DNA from: Flavobacterium silvisoli
Lineage (GTDB): Bacteria; Bacteroidota; Bacteroidia; Flavobacteriales; Flavobacteriaceae
DNA length: 64,000 nt
Direction: 5' to 3'
Assembly (NCBI RefSeq): GCF_004329815.1
Contig: NZ_SJPE01000001.1
Span: forward strand, 237,732 to 301,731
The notes under the pieces were generated by a model. It ran no database searches and had not been told where the DNA came from. It saw nothing but the letters and a program-made list of their open reading frames with translations. The position numbers and the translations under genes were made by a program. Positions 8,094-15,539 of the stretch are shown one piece after another. The stretch's first letter is position 1. Each line of letters starts with the position of its first letter.

Positions 8094-8474
8094 ATGCCTA
8101 TGAAGAAAATAATCGCAACTCTTGGAATTTCATTATTATCGCTCCTTTCATCAAACGCACAAAAGAAGGCTAATCCAGAACCCGACAACAAGGAAACAGT
8201 ATTTGTGGTCATAAGATCACGAGAAGAATCAATAAAGTACACGTTTACATCTATCCGGGATTTTGAAGAGAATACGGGTAAAATTTTTGATGAAATAACA
8301 CCCTACAGCTCAAAAAAATCAGAAAATAGCTGTAATATAGTGGTTGAAATTTCTTTGTCTGCTAAAAAAGGTGAAACGTCAAAAAACATCGCAGCATCGA
8401 TTACAACGAATGATGAACAGATCAAAGTAGAAATAAAAAAAATATACGAAAATTTATTATTGGCCATTAAATGA
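8094..8474 (+). CDS. Small exported protein of unknown function, upstream of a TPR kinase
   Basis: The 126-residue product (or 124 from the ATG at 8100) begins MKKIIATLGISLLSLLSSNAQ, a clear signal peptide with likely cleavage after NAQ. The mature part of about 100 residues is charged, has one Cys (in ENSCNIVVEISLS) and matches no family I recognise. Its stop overlaps the start of the histidine kinase gene (ATGATGA at 8471), so the two are translationally coupled. Being exported and coupled to a kinase with an extracytoplasmic TPR domain, it may be an accessory or ligand protein of that sensor; this is inference from context. Confidence 0.7.
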   Translation: MPMKKIIATLGISLLSLLSSNAQKKANPEPDNKETVFVVIRSREESIKYTFTSIRDFEENTGKIFDEITPYSSKKSENSCNIVVEISLSAKKGETSKNIAASITTNDEQIKVEIKKIYENLLLAIK

Positions 8475-10531
8475 TGAAAATAAAAATAGTCTTAGTCTGT
8501 TTCACTTTACTGATGTCACTTTACAGTTGTAATAAAAAAATTGATAGTGGAGATGATAATGTTGTCAATGACACAGTCACTAAATATATCGATTTAGCTC
8601 TAAATGACACTATTGAATTTAACAAAAGAATAAAATACAATGACAAAGCCTATTCTTTGATTGATTTGGATAAAAATGATACTACAGCAAGAAGACAAAT
8701 GAATCAAATATGTTATGCATATTGCCTCTTCAATAAAAATGAAAAACTCAAATTAGCAGCTGAAAAATTAAAATCATCTTCTATAAAATATGGCGATACT
8801 GAAAGTCTTGCTGATGCCTACAGAAATTTGGGTCTATACTACATGTCAACATCTAATAACGAAAAAGCAATTGACTACTTTTTTAAAGCAAAAAAAATAT
8901 TCCTGTCGATTAATAAAATAGATAAAGTCCTTAAAACAATGGGGAATATTTCAATTACACAATCCTATGCTTGCGATTTTTTGGGCAGTAATAAAACAGC
9001 TATTGAAATGTTATCACTTGCAAAAGAAACAAATGCTAAAATCCATGAGTTTTTTTGCTATGTTAAAATTGGCAATAATTTAAGTCTTCTAAATGATAAT
9101 TTCGAAGCGATTAAATATTTTCAAAAAGCTGAAAAACTCGAATGCTCAACTTCAAAAAAGTACTCTCTTAATAATGATATAGCTTCATCTCTAATTAACA
9201 TGAAAAAATACAATGAAGCAATGACATATATAAAAAAAAACTTAGATGATAAAAAAATATCATATATCAATCCAACCAACTATTCTCTTTCACTTTCTTT
9301 ATACAGCTACATTCAATTAAAAAAAAACAACTTTACAAATCTCAAAAAAAAACTGGATACAGCTGAAAAACTATTTCTTCATTTTAACAGTGGCTTTGGA
9401 AGAAACTATAATCAGTCTTACTTATCAATGTATTACGAAAAAATAAATGACTCTATAAAGGCTATCGAACATGCTAAAAAAGCTGTAGCCATATCAAAAA
9501 GTTACAAAAATCCAACAGACGTTTTGTTGTGTATGCAACAACTCATAAAAGTAGATAAAAAAAACGCTTCTGCAAATGCTATTGAGTATATCAGAATAAA
9601 TGATAGTTTGCAAATAGCAGAAAGAAAATTTCGCGACAAATTTGCAAGAATTGCTTATGAAACTGATGAAATTATTCAACAGAAAAACAAAGCTATTCGG
9701 CAAAAATGGAACATTGCAGGTTTGGCATCACTTTTAATTCTGATTGGAGTGCTGTTTTTTATCATAAACTATCTACAAACTAAACAAAAAAGAATGTTGT
9801 TGCTGCAGGACCAACAGAAGGCCAATGAACAAATTTATGATTTGATGTTGAATCAAAAAGAAAAAGAAGACGAAGTCCGTGAACAGGAAAAAAAACGCAT
9901 TGCATTAGAATTACACGACGGTATCATGAACAAACTGGCAAGCACACGGATGAATTTATCAGTACTGTCTCACAAATCAGACCAAGAAACGATAGATAGA
10001 TGTATTAATTATGTCCATGAGATTTACAAAGTTGAACAAGAAATTCGTTCAGTTTCACACGAACTCCATAAGGAAGTACTCCATAAGGAAGACAGTTTCA
10101 TAAAACTTTTAGAAGATTTAATAAAAGAACAAAAGGTCAACAAAACAAACTATGAATTGGAATTGGATTCCGAAATCAACTGGAACAATATTTCCAGCAA
10201 AGTCAAAATGAACCTTTACCGTATAATTCAAGAGGCCTGCAACAACATCAATAAACATGCACAAGCCAATCGGGCAACAATAACCTTCACTATTGATGAA
10301 CCAAACATATACCTCTCCATAACAGATGATGGAATAGGCTTAGGAAACAAAAGAACTCCAAAAGGAATCGGAATTCAAAACATGAAACTGAGAGTAAAAT
10401 CGCTGAGAGGCAAAATTAATTTCAGCTCAGGGAATTACTCGGGTACCACAATCAATATTTCCGTCCCACTAAGAAAAAAAATTAAATCGATAATGGTTGT
10501 AGGGAAAAATAATACCAAGAGATCCACCTAA
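8471..10531 (+). CDS. TPR-containing sensor histidine kinase 1 (HisKA_3 type)
   Basis: The 686-residue product starts with a lipoprotein-like signal (LMSLYSC, Cys at about 20). Residues 40-400 are helical TPR-like repeats (for example ADAYRNLGLYYMSTSNNEKAIDYFFKA). A transmembrane helix spans about 413-435. A coiled linker leads to the HisKA_3 dimerisation domain with His482 (LELHDGIMNKLASTRM) and a HATPase_c domain (N box LYRIIQEACNNINKHAQA, G1 DDGIGLG, G2 KGIGIQNM). The sensor half should therefore lie outside the cytoplasm and the kinase inside. The TPR half is markedly more A-rich than the kinase half. It is paralogous to the kinase at 11480. The second ATG at 8474 is an alternative start. 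Confidence 0.9.
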   Translation: MMKIKIVLVCFTLLMSLYSCNKKIDSGDDNVVNDTVTKYIDLALNDTIEFNKRIKYNDKAYSLIDLDKNDTTARRQMNQICYAYCLFNKNEKLKLAAEKLKSSSIKYGDTESLADAYRNLGLYYMSTSNNEKAIDYFFKAKKIFLSINKIDKVLKTMGNISITQSYACDFLGSNKTAIEMLSLAKETNAKIHEFFCYVKIGNNLSLLNDNFEAIKYFQKAEKLECSTSKKYSLNNDIASSLINMKKYNEAMTYIKKNLDDKKISYINPTNYSLSLSLYSYIQLKKNNFTNLKKKLDTAEKLFLHFNSGFGRNYNQSYLSMYYEKINDSIKAIEHAKKAVAISKSYKNPTDVLLCMQQLIKVDKKNASANAIEYIRINDSLQIAERKFRDKFARIAYETDEIIQQKNKAIRQKWNIAGLASLLILIGVLFFIINYLQTKQKRMLLLQDQQKANEQIYDLMLNQKEKEDEVREQEKKRIALELHDGIMNKLASTRMNLSVLSHKSDQETIDRCINYVHEIYKVEQEIRSVSHELHKEVLHKEDSFIKLLEDLIKEQKVNKTNYELELDSEINWNNISSKVKMNLYRIIQEACNNINKHAQANRATITFTIDEPNIYLSITDDGIGLGNKRTPKGIGIQNMKLRVKSLRGKINFSSGNYSGTTINISVPLRKKIKSIMVVGKNNTKRST

Positions 10532-10536
10532 ATGAT

Positions 10537-10557
10537 GACAAGACATTTTGTCTTGTC
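10537..10557. promoter_or_regulatory. Perfect inverted repeat downstream of kinase 1
   Basis: Arms GACAAGACA and TGTCTTGTC, separated by TTT, start 6 bases after the kinase stop codon. No T run follows, so it is either a hairpin protecting the mRNA 3' end or an operator. Confidence 0.5.
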
Positions 10558-10567
10558 CTAAATATTG

Positions 10568-10602
10568 CAAAGGCATAGATAAGCATACCAAAGGCATAGA
10601 TA
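10568..10602. repeat. Direct repeat of CAAAGGCATAGATA with 21-bp period
   Basis: Identical 14-bp copies lie at 10568-10581 and 10589-10602. A period of two helical turns on one DNA face is what LytTR and many response-regulator dimers bind, and a LytTR gene lies in the same block. Confidence 0.5.
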
Positions 10603-11112
10603 GTGTATGAGGAATGCATGAAAACATACTTTGAATAAAATTGGCATTTTCATCAACTCATAGTTTTATAACCTATAAAAACTACAACCAAAATCTTATC
10701 GTAAATAAGCTTATTCAAAATATCTCATAGACATTCGTGATTCTGTTATCAAGAATCAGCTCCAGTATAAAAAGGATTATATGCTAAGATTGAGAATATC
10801 AGACCCTTCTTCACTTTACTATTGTGCACCCCACTTGTGCATTTCCCTTTCTGAATACCGGAAAACTATTTTAAAAAACTCTTAAGAACCATTTTTTGTT
10901 GAAAAAACTCAAAAACCAAAAAACCATTCCCTCGTATTTGACACTCATTCACTATCAAACGACACCATTCTACCATAAACACCTCTAAATATAGGGCTTC
11001 CGAGAGACATCCTTTCTAGTTTTACATCGTGAAAGTGCAACAGCCTCAAATCAAACTGACTGCACACACCACAAAAACGAAACAAAACATTAACAATAAA
11101 AAGTCTCAAATT

Positions 11113-11376
11113 ATGAAAAAATTAGCAACAACTTTCGGCTTATTAGCACTAATGCTTATAGTTACATCATTTACGACTCCAAGTGAGATTGGAGGTCAAG
11201 TAACTCCAAGACCTGTAACAAATGAGATTGGAGGTCAAGTAACTCCAAGGCCAGTGGCATTTGAAATTGGAGGTCAAGTAACTCCAAGACCTGTAACAAA
11301 TGAGATTGGAGGTCAAGTAACTCCAAGACCTGTAACAAATGAGATTGGAGGTCAAGTAACTCCAAGACCAATATAA
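11113..11376 (+). CDS. Small exported protein made of five 13-residue tandem repeats
   Basis: The start is the ATG at 11113, giving 87 residues. A signal peptide covers roughly the first 22 residues (MKKLATTFGLLALMLIVTSF). After TTPS the whole mature protein is five copies of EIGGQVTPRP plus two or three residues (VTN, VAF, VTN, VTN, then a final I). There is no folded domain. The gene has its own terminator 24 bases downstream and sits between two TPR-lipoprotein sensor kinases. A precursor of several identical short peptides, or a proline-rich surface peptide, would fit; either is inference. I know no described family that settles the role. Confidence 0.75.
   Translation: MKKLATTFGLLALMLIVTSFTTPSEIGGQVTPRPVTNEIGGQVTPRPVAFEIGGQVTPRPVTNEIGGQVTPRPVTNEIGGQVTPRPI
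11185..11373 (+). repeat. Tandem array of a 39-bp coding repeat (five units)
   Basis: Units start at 11185, 11224, 11263, 11302 and 11341; the last is cut to 33 bases by the stop codon. Copies differ at only a few positions, mainly in unit 2, which ends with GTGGCATTT. Such identity at the DNA level implies recent expansion or gene conversion. Confidence 0.95.
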
Positions 11377-11400
11377 TTAAGAATCTTAAAAATACAAAAA

Positions 11401-11432
11401 AAGACTTTCAGTTAGCTGAAAGTCTTTTTTTT
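11401..11432 (+). terminator. Terminator of the repeat-peptide gene
   Basis: An 11-bp perfect stem (AAGACTTTCAG with CTGAAAGTCTT), a TTAG loop and a run of T. It isolates the peptide transcript from kinase 2. Confidence 0.92.
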
Positions 11433-11433
11433 A

Positions 11434-11462
11434 TTGATATTGTATTACTTTTAGTATTTTAG
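11434..11462 (+). promoter_or_regulatory. Candidate promoter of kinase 2
   Basis: TTG at 11434-11436, an 18-bp spacer and TATTTTAG at 11455-11462 (one mismatch to TAnnTTTG) directly follow the peptide terminator and leave a leader of about 12 bases before the TTG start at 11480. Confidence 0.45.
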
Positions 11463-11479
11463 CAACTCAAATTTACATC

Positions 11480-13531
11480 TTGAGAAAAAAAGTAATCATA
11501 TTAATTCCTTTCTTTTTATTTTTCTACAATTGCAATAAAAGCAATAAGGAAAATACTTCTCTAAAACCGACTAAAGACAGCTTATCTATTTACCTATCTT
11601 CCCAACAAAACATTAAAATATCATTACAGGATAAATTAAAAAACAACCGAAAGGCTTTTTTAATTTTAAAGTTACAAGGAAACAATTTAAAAAACAGGGT
11701 TGATTTATTGAAAGTTGCTAAGAACTTTAAATTGTTAAATCAAAACACCGAGTTCTTAAAATCAATTAATTATTTGATAGAAATATCATTATTGGCTAAA
11801 GACACTTCCTCTATTGCAAAATCATATAATGCTTTAGCTAACCATTATATAGATACTGGTAAAATTGATAGCTCATACGTTTATTTTGTTAAAGCAGAAA
11901 AATTCTTCTTCAAAACAAAGGATAGTTTGAATCTTGGTAAAAATTATTTAGAAAAAGCTTATGTTCAAGTTAATATTGGTGATTTTTCAGGTTGTGAACA
12001 ATCATCAAGTTTATCATTAAGATACTTGTCAAAATTTAAAGACTATTCAAAAGAATATTTTGCTTATAATTTCATAGCGATAAGTTCAAACGAACTTAAA
12101 AATTATTCCAATGCGATAATATACCACAAAAAAGCACTTAACGTCGCATCAACAAAAAATTTAAACAGCGTAAACCATTATAAATCAGTCACATTAAACA
12201 ATTTAGGAGTTGTTTATCAAAATTTAAACAATCATAAAGAAGCAATACTCAACTTTAATTTAGCTTTAAAGGATGAGAATTTATTCATTGATAACCCAGA
12301 ATTATACACAAAACTATATGATAATTTAGCATATTCAATGTTTAAATTAAATAGAAAATCAGAAGCATATAAATTATTCATCAAAACCTATAAAATAGCT
12401 GATAGTCTGAATCTCTCAACTGGTGTAATAAATAAAATACATCTTTCAGAATATTTTTCTCAAAACAAAGATACAATAAAAGCTATTTTCTACTCTAAAA
12501 ATGCTTTACAACAAGCGAAAAAATTAAACTCTTCAGGAGATGTTTTAGCTGCACTTAAACAACTTTCATTAATCGATAAAAAAAAGTCATCTCTTTATTA
12601 TAGTGATTACATTAAACTCAACGATAGTATTCAACAAGCCGAAAGAATTACAAAAGAAAAATTCGCCCGTATAGCATATGAAACCGACGAAATCATTCAG
12701 GAAAAATCGAACTTAGAAGAAAAAAACAGAAACCTCCTGTATATTTTTGTAGTTTCGTTTATAGTTGTAGTTTTATTGTTTGTGGTAAGAGCTCAACGCG
12801 CACGAACTAGAGAGTTGTTGTACAAACAAGCCCAGCAGAAAGCCAATGAAGACATTTACAACCTCATGATGTCACAGCAGGCCATCATAGACGAAAGCCG
12901 CAATAAAGAAAAGAAAAGACTCGCACAAGATTTGCACGATGGCGTGCTCGGAAGAATGTTTGGTCTACGTTTGAATCTCGACAGCCTTAACCACAACAAT
13001 GACGAAGAATCCATCAAAAGAAGATTTGAACTCCTCAATGAACTGAAAACTATTGAGCAGGATATTCGTGAAATTTCACATGATTTGAACAGAGAAAAGC
13101 AAGTATTAATTAATAACTTTGTCTCTATCGTTCACAATTTACTCGAAGAACAAAAATCATCTCACGACGCCAATCTGATTTATACTATAGACACCAGTGT
13201 TGACTGGGATAAGGTGAGTAACAATATCAAGATTAATATGTACCGCATACTGCAAGAAGGACTGCAAAACATAAACAAATACGCCAATGCTAAAACTATA
13301 ACCGTTGAAGTAAAAGGCGATAAAGAAAATGTATATTTGAAAATTCAAGACGATGGTGTCGGATTTGATGTCAACCGAAAAAGCAAAGGTATCGGTATGC
13401 AAAACATGATATCGAGAACCAATGACTGTCAGGGAATTATAGACATCACCTCTAAAAAAGATCACGGAACAAAAATAGTCATTACCTTACCTATAGAAAC
13501 AAAACAACAACTAATTACAGAAGAAACATGA
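11480..13531 (+). CDS. TPR-containing sensor histidine kinase 2 (HisKA_3 type)
   Basis: The product is 683 residues from a TTG start at 11480; no in-frame ATG lies nearby, and TTG places a lipoprotein signal (FLFFYNC) at the N-terminus. TPR-like repeats fill about residues 60-380 (for example KSVTLNNLGVVYQNLNNHKE). A transmembrane helix spans about 418-439. The HisKA_3 domain carries His486 (QDLHDGVLGRMFGLRL) and is followed by HATPase_c (LQEGLQNINKYANA, DDGVGFD, KGIGMQNM). It has the same plan and length as the kinase at 8471, sharing KFARIAYETDEIIQ before the membrane helix. The stop overlaps the response-regulator start by 4 bases, so the pair is translationally coupled. The sensor half is A/T-rich. 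Confidence 0.9.
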   Translation: MRKKVIILIPFFLFFYNCNKSNKENTSLKPTKDSLSIYLSSQQNIKISLQDKLKNNRKAFLILKLQGNNLKNRVDLLKVAKNFKLLNQNTEFLKSINYLIEISLLAKDTSSIAKSYNALANHYIDTGKIDSSYVYFVKAEKFFFKTKDSLNLGKNYLEKAYVQVNIGDFSGCEQSSSLSLRYLSKFKDYSKEYFAYNFIAISSNELKNYSNAIIYHKKALNVASTKNLNSVNHYKSVTLNNLGVVYQNLNNHKEAILNFNLALKDENLFIDNPELYTKLYDNLAYSMFKLNRKSEAYKLFIKTYKIADSLNLSTGVINKIHLSEYFSQNKDTIKAIFYSKNALQQAKKLNSSGDVLAALKQLSLIDKKKSSLYYSDYIKLNDSIQQAERITKEKFARIAYETDEIIQEKSNLEEKNRNLLYIFVVSFIVVVLLFVVRAQRARTRELLYKQAQQKANEDIYNLMMSQQAIIDESRNKEKKRLAQDLHDGVLGRMFGLRLNLDSLNHNNDEESIKRRFELLNELKTIEQDIREISHDLNREKQVLINNFVSIVHNLLEEQKSSHDANLIYTIDTSVDWDKVSNNIKINMYRILQEGLQNINKYANAKTITVEVKGDKENVYLKIQDDGVGFDVNRKSKGIGMQNMISRTNDCQGIIDITSKKDHGTKIVITLPIETKQQLITEET

Positions 13532-14193
13532 CAAGCCCAATCAATATTTTAATAGTAGATGATCATCCGTTCATCATAGAGGCCTACAAAAATGCCATCA
13601 ACAAATACAGCCAACAAGGATATGAATTTATCATAACACAAGCCAACAACTGCAAAAGCGGCTATGAAAACATCGTAGACTCATCCAAAGCATTCGACAT
13701 TGCCTTCTTTGACATCAGCATGCCAGAGTATGCCGAAAAAGGCATCTATTCCGGAGAGGATCTTGCCATGCTTATCAAAACAGAAATGCCCAATTGCAAA
13801 GTAATTCTGCTAACCATGCACACTGAATTACTTAAAATAAACAACATCATCAAAACCATTAATCCCAGCGGATTAATCATCAAAAACGACTTAACCTTTG
13901 ACGAATTACTCTTCGCTTTTGACAAAATCATTAAAAACGAAAGCTATTACAGTCAAACGGTTATCAAATTGGTAGGACAAGCCCAATACAACAATATTGA
14001 GTTAGATGTTTTTGACAAACAAATTTTATTTCATCTGTCAAAAGGGGTAAAAACAAAAGACTTACCTCAGTACATTCCACTTTCTTTAAGCGCCGTTGAA
14101 AAAAGAAAACTCAACATCAGAGAAATATTGGAAGTAAAAGGCGGAAACGACATTGATTTAATCAATGAAGCCAAAAATAAAGGTGTCATTTAA
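13528..14193 (+). CDS. Response regulator with C-terminal HTH, partner of kinase 2
   Basis: This 221-residue protein has acidic residues in VDDHPF, phosphoacceptor Asp62 (FFDISMPEY), the Thr switch residue (LLTMHTE) and Lys in LIIKND. The C-terminal 65 residues are a divergent NarL/LuxR-like helix-turn-helix (LFHLSKGVKTKDLPQYIPLSLSAVEKRK is the core region). ATGA overlap with the kinase stop indicates a cognate pair. It is paralogous to the regulator at 7102, including the insertion after the phosphorylation site. It is the last gene of the signalling block; twin small hairpins and a terminator follow. Confidence 0.9.
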   Translation: MTSPINILIVDDHPFIIEAYKNAINKYSQQGYEFIITQANNCKSGYENIVDSSKAFDIAFFDISMPEYAEKGIYSGEDLAMLIKTEMPNCKVILLTMHTELLKINNIIKTINPSGLIIKNDLTFDELLFAFDKIIKNESYYSQTVIKLVGQAQYNNIELDVFDKQILFHLSKGVKTKDLPQYIPLSLSAVEKRKLNIREILEVKGGNDIDLINEAKNKGVI

Positions 14194-14198
14194 CGATT

Positions 14199-14236
14199 TT
14201 ACGGGAAACCGTAACGAAATATGCGGGAAACCGTAA
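14199..14236. repeat. Two copies of a GAAA-loop hairpin motif
   Basis: TTACGG-GAAA-CCGTAA at 14199-14214 is a perfect 6-bp stem with a GAAA loop. A second copy, with GCGG-GAAA-CCGTAA, occupies 14221-14236 and shares 13 identical bases with the first at a 22-bp period. They lie 5 bases after the response-regulator stop. They could be tandem binding sites of a dimeric regulator or GNRA-loop RNA hairpins. Confidence 0.6.
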
Positions 14237-14352
14237 TTACCTCCTTGTCTACAATGATTAACTTAGCAGAATGATTTCAGGGTTAGTATTTGTAGATTCT
14301 AAAAGAGGTAGTATATCTTAAAACTACAGCTTAATTTACAAGACTTAGGGGG

Positions 14353-14380
14353 AAAAGCGATACTTCGGTATCGCTTTTTT
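14353..14380 (+). terminator. Terminator with TTCG loop, between the response regulator and thiL
   Basis: An 11-bp perfect stem (AAAAGCGATAC with GTATCGCTTTT) closes on a TTCG tetraloop, followed by T. Its flanking A and T runs make it usable by thiL on the other strand as well. Confidence 0.92.
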
Positions 14381-15425
14381 AAACCTCCATAGCATCCCAG
14401 CCTCGGGCTTTCAAGGGAATTTTGGTGTTAGCCCTTGTAATCAAATGAATCCCCTCACTTTCCTGAGTTAAATGGCCAATTACCGTAAAGTTCGGATTGC
14501 CCTTTATTTTATCGTAATCTTCTAAAGCAATGGTAAACAGCAATTCATAATCTTCTCCTCCATTGATGGCTACTGTGGTCGAATCGATGTTGAATTCTTC
14601 ACAAACACTTATAAATTCAGGGTCTACCGGAATTTTTTCTTCATACAAATTGCATCCTACTTTGCTTTGTTTGCAAATGTGAATGACTTCTGAAGACAAT
14701 CCATCCGAAATATCAATCATAGCGGTTGGTTTTACTTCCAGTTTTTCCAATAAAATTTTAATATCATGTCGGGCTTCCGGTTTTAATTGACGCTCAATTA
14801 TATATGTATAAGCATCCAAGTCAGGCTGATTATTCGGATTTACCTGAAACACTTGCTTTTCACGCTCTAAAACCTGCAATCCCATATAAGCCGAACCCAA
14901 ATCTCCGGTTACTACCAATAAATCGCCTTTGTTTGCTCCGTCACGGTACACAAGTTCCTCTGCAGTGGCTTCTCCAATGGCAGTTATGGATATAATCAAT
15001 CCTTTCTGCGAAGAAGTAGTGTCACCGCCAACAACATCAACATTGTAAACCTTAGCAGCCAAAGCAATTCCCTCGAACAACTCTTCCAAAGCTTCCAAAG
15101 GGAAACGATTGGAAACTGCCACAGAAACGGTGATTTGTGTCGGTTTTGCATTCATGGCACAGATATCGGAAATATTGACCACAACCGCCTTATAACCCAA
15201 ATGTTTCAGGGGCATATAGGACAAGTCGAAATGCACTCCCTCTATCAGCAAATCAGTAGAAATCACTGCTTTTTTATCTTTAAAATCAAGCACAGCAGCA
15301 TCATCTCCTATACTTTTTATCGTCGAAGGCTGTTTGATATCAAAATTCTTGGTCAAATGAGTAATCAAGCCAAATTCGCCCAATTGTGAAAGGGAAGTAC
15401 GCTGCGGAGTTTTATCTTCTAACAT
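14379..15425 (-). CDS. thiL: Thiamine-phosphate kinase
   Basis: The 348-residue product belongs to the ThiL/PurM-like ATP-binding family. The N-terminus carries GEFGLITHLT, the glycine-poor magnesium motif SIGDDAAVLDF and STDLLIEGVHFD; DVVGGDTTSS and DISDGLSSEV are also diagnostic. It phosphorylates thiamine monophosphate to thiamine diphosphate in the cytoplasm. It is followed on the opposite strand by the signalling block's terminator and lies 114 bases downstream of lepA, from which a terminator separates it. No other thiamine gene is in the window. Confidence 0.95.
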   Translation of the reverse strand: MLEDKTPQRTSLSQLGEFGLITHLTKNFDIKQPSTIKSIGDDAAVLDFKDKKAVISTDLLIEGVHFDLSYMPLKHLGYKAVVVNISDICAMNAKPTQITVSVAVSNRFPLEALEELFEGIALAAKVYNVDVVGGDTTSSQKGLIISITAIGEATAEELVYRDGANKGDLLVVTGDLGSAYMGLQVLEREKQVFQVNPNNQPDLDAYTYIIERQLKPEARHDIKILLEKLEVKPTAMIDISDGLSSEVIHICKQSKVGCNLYEEKIPVDPEFISVCEEFNIDSTTVAINGGEDYELLFTIALEDYDKIKGNPNFTVIGHLTQESEGIHLITRANTKIPLKARGWDAMEV

Positions 15426-15478
15426 CTTTATGTGGTTCTAAAAGGCAAAGATACTAAGGTTCTAAGGTTTATCCCAAT

Positions 15479-15508
15479 AAAAAAACCCGACACTTTTGCG
15501 CCGGGTTT
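15479..15508 (-). terminator. Terminator of lepA
   Basis: Read on the minus strand, AAACCCG and CGGGTTT form a stem with a 12-base loop, followed by a T run, 31 bases after the lepA stop. Confidence 0.8.
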
Positions 15509-15539
15509 CAATATCTCAATACTTGAATCTTAGTCCTTT

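Larger units (their letters stand above)
10532..11112. other. Long intergenic region between kinase 1 and the repeat-peptide gene
   Basis: No convincing coding sequence is seen in these 581 bases. It contains a near-palindrome at 10537-10557, a 14-bp direct repeat with 21-bp period at 10568-10602, a possible promoter (TTG at 10641-10643, 17-bp spacer, TAGTTTTA at 10661-10668), a 12-bp palindrome AATAAGCTTATT at 10704-10715, and a small hairpin GATTCT/AGAATC at 10739-10757. A second TAGTTTTA occurs at 11017-11024, closer to the peptide gene. An in-frame GTG at 11029 would extend the peptide ORF by 28 residues, but that extension lacks export features. The length is unusual for this compact window and suggests a regulatory or small-RNA content. 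Confidence 0.5.

Noticed and set aside
11167..11371. Two overlapping minus-strand reading frames opposite the repeat-peptide gene
   Set aside because: They are only the reverse reading of the 39-bp tandem repeat; they have no export signal, no promoter, and the plus-strand frame has a convincing signal peptide.
11185..11373. Tandem 39-bp repeats as a CRISPR array
   Set aside because: The units are contiguous with no spacers and encode a continuous exported protein.
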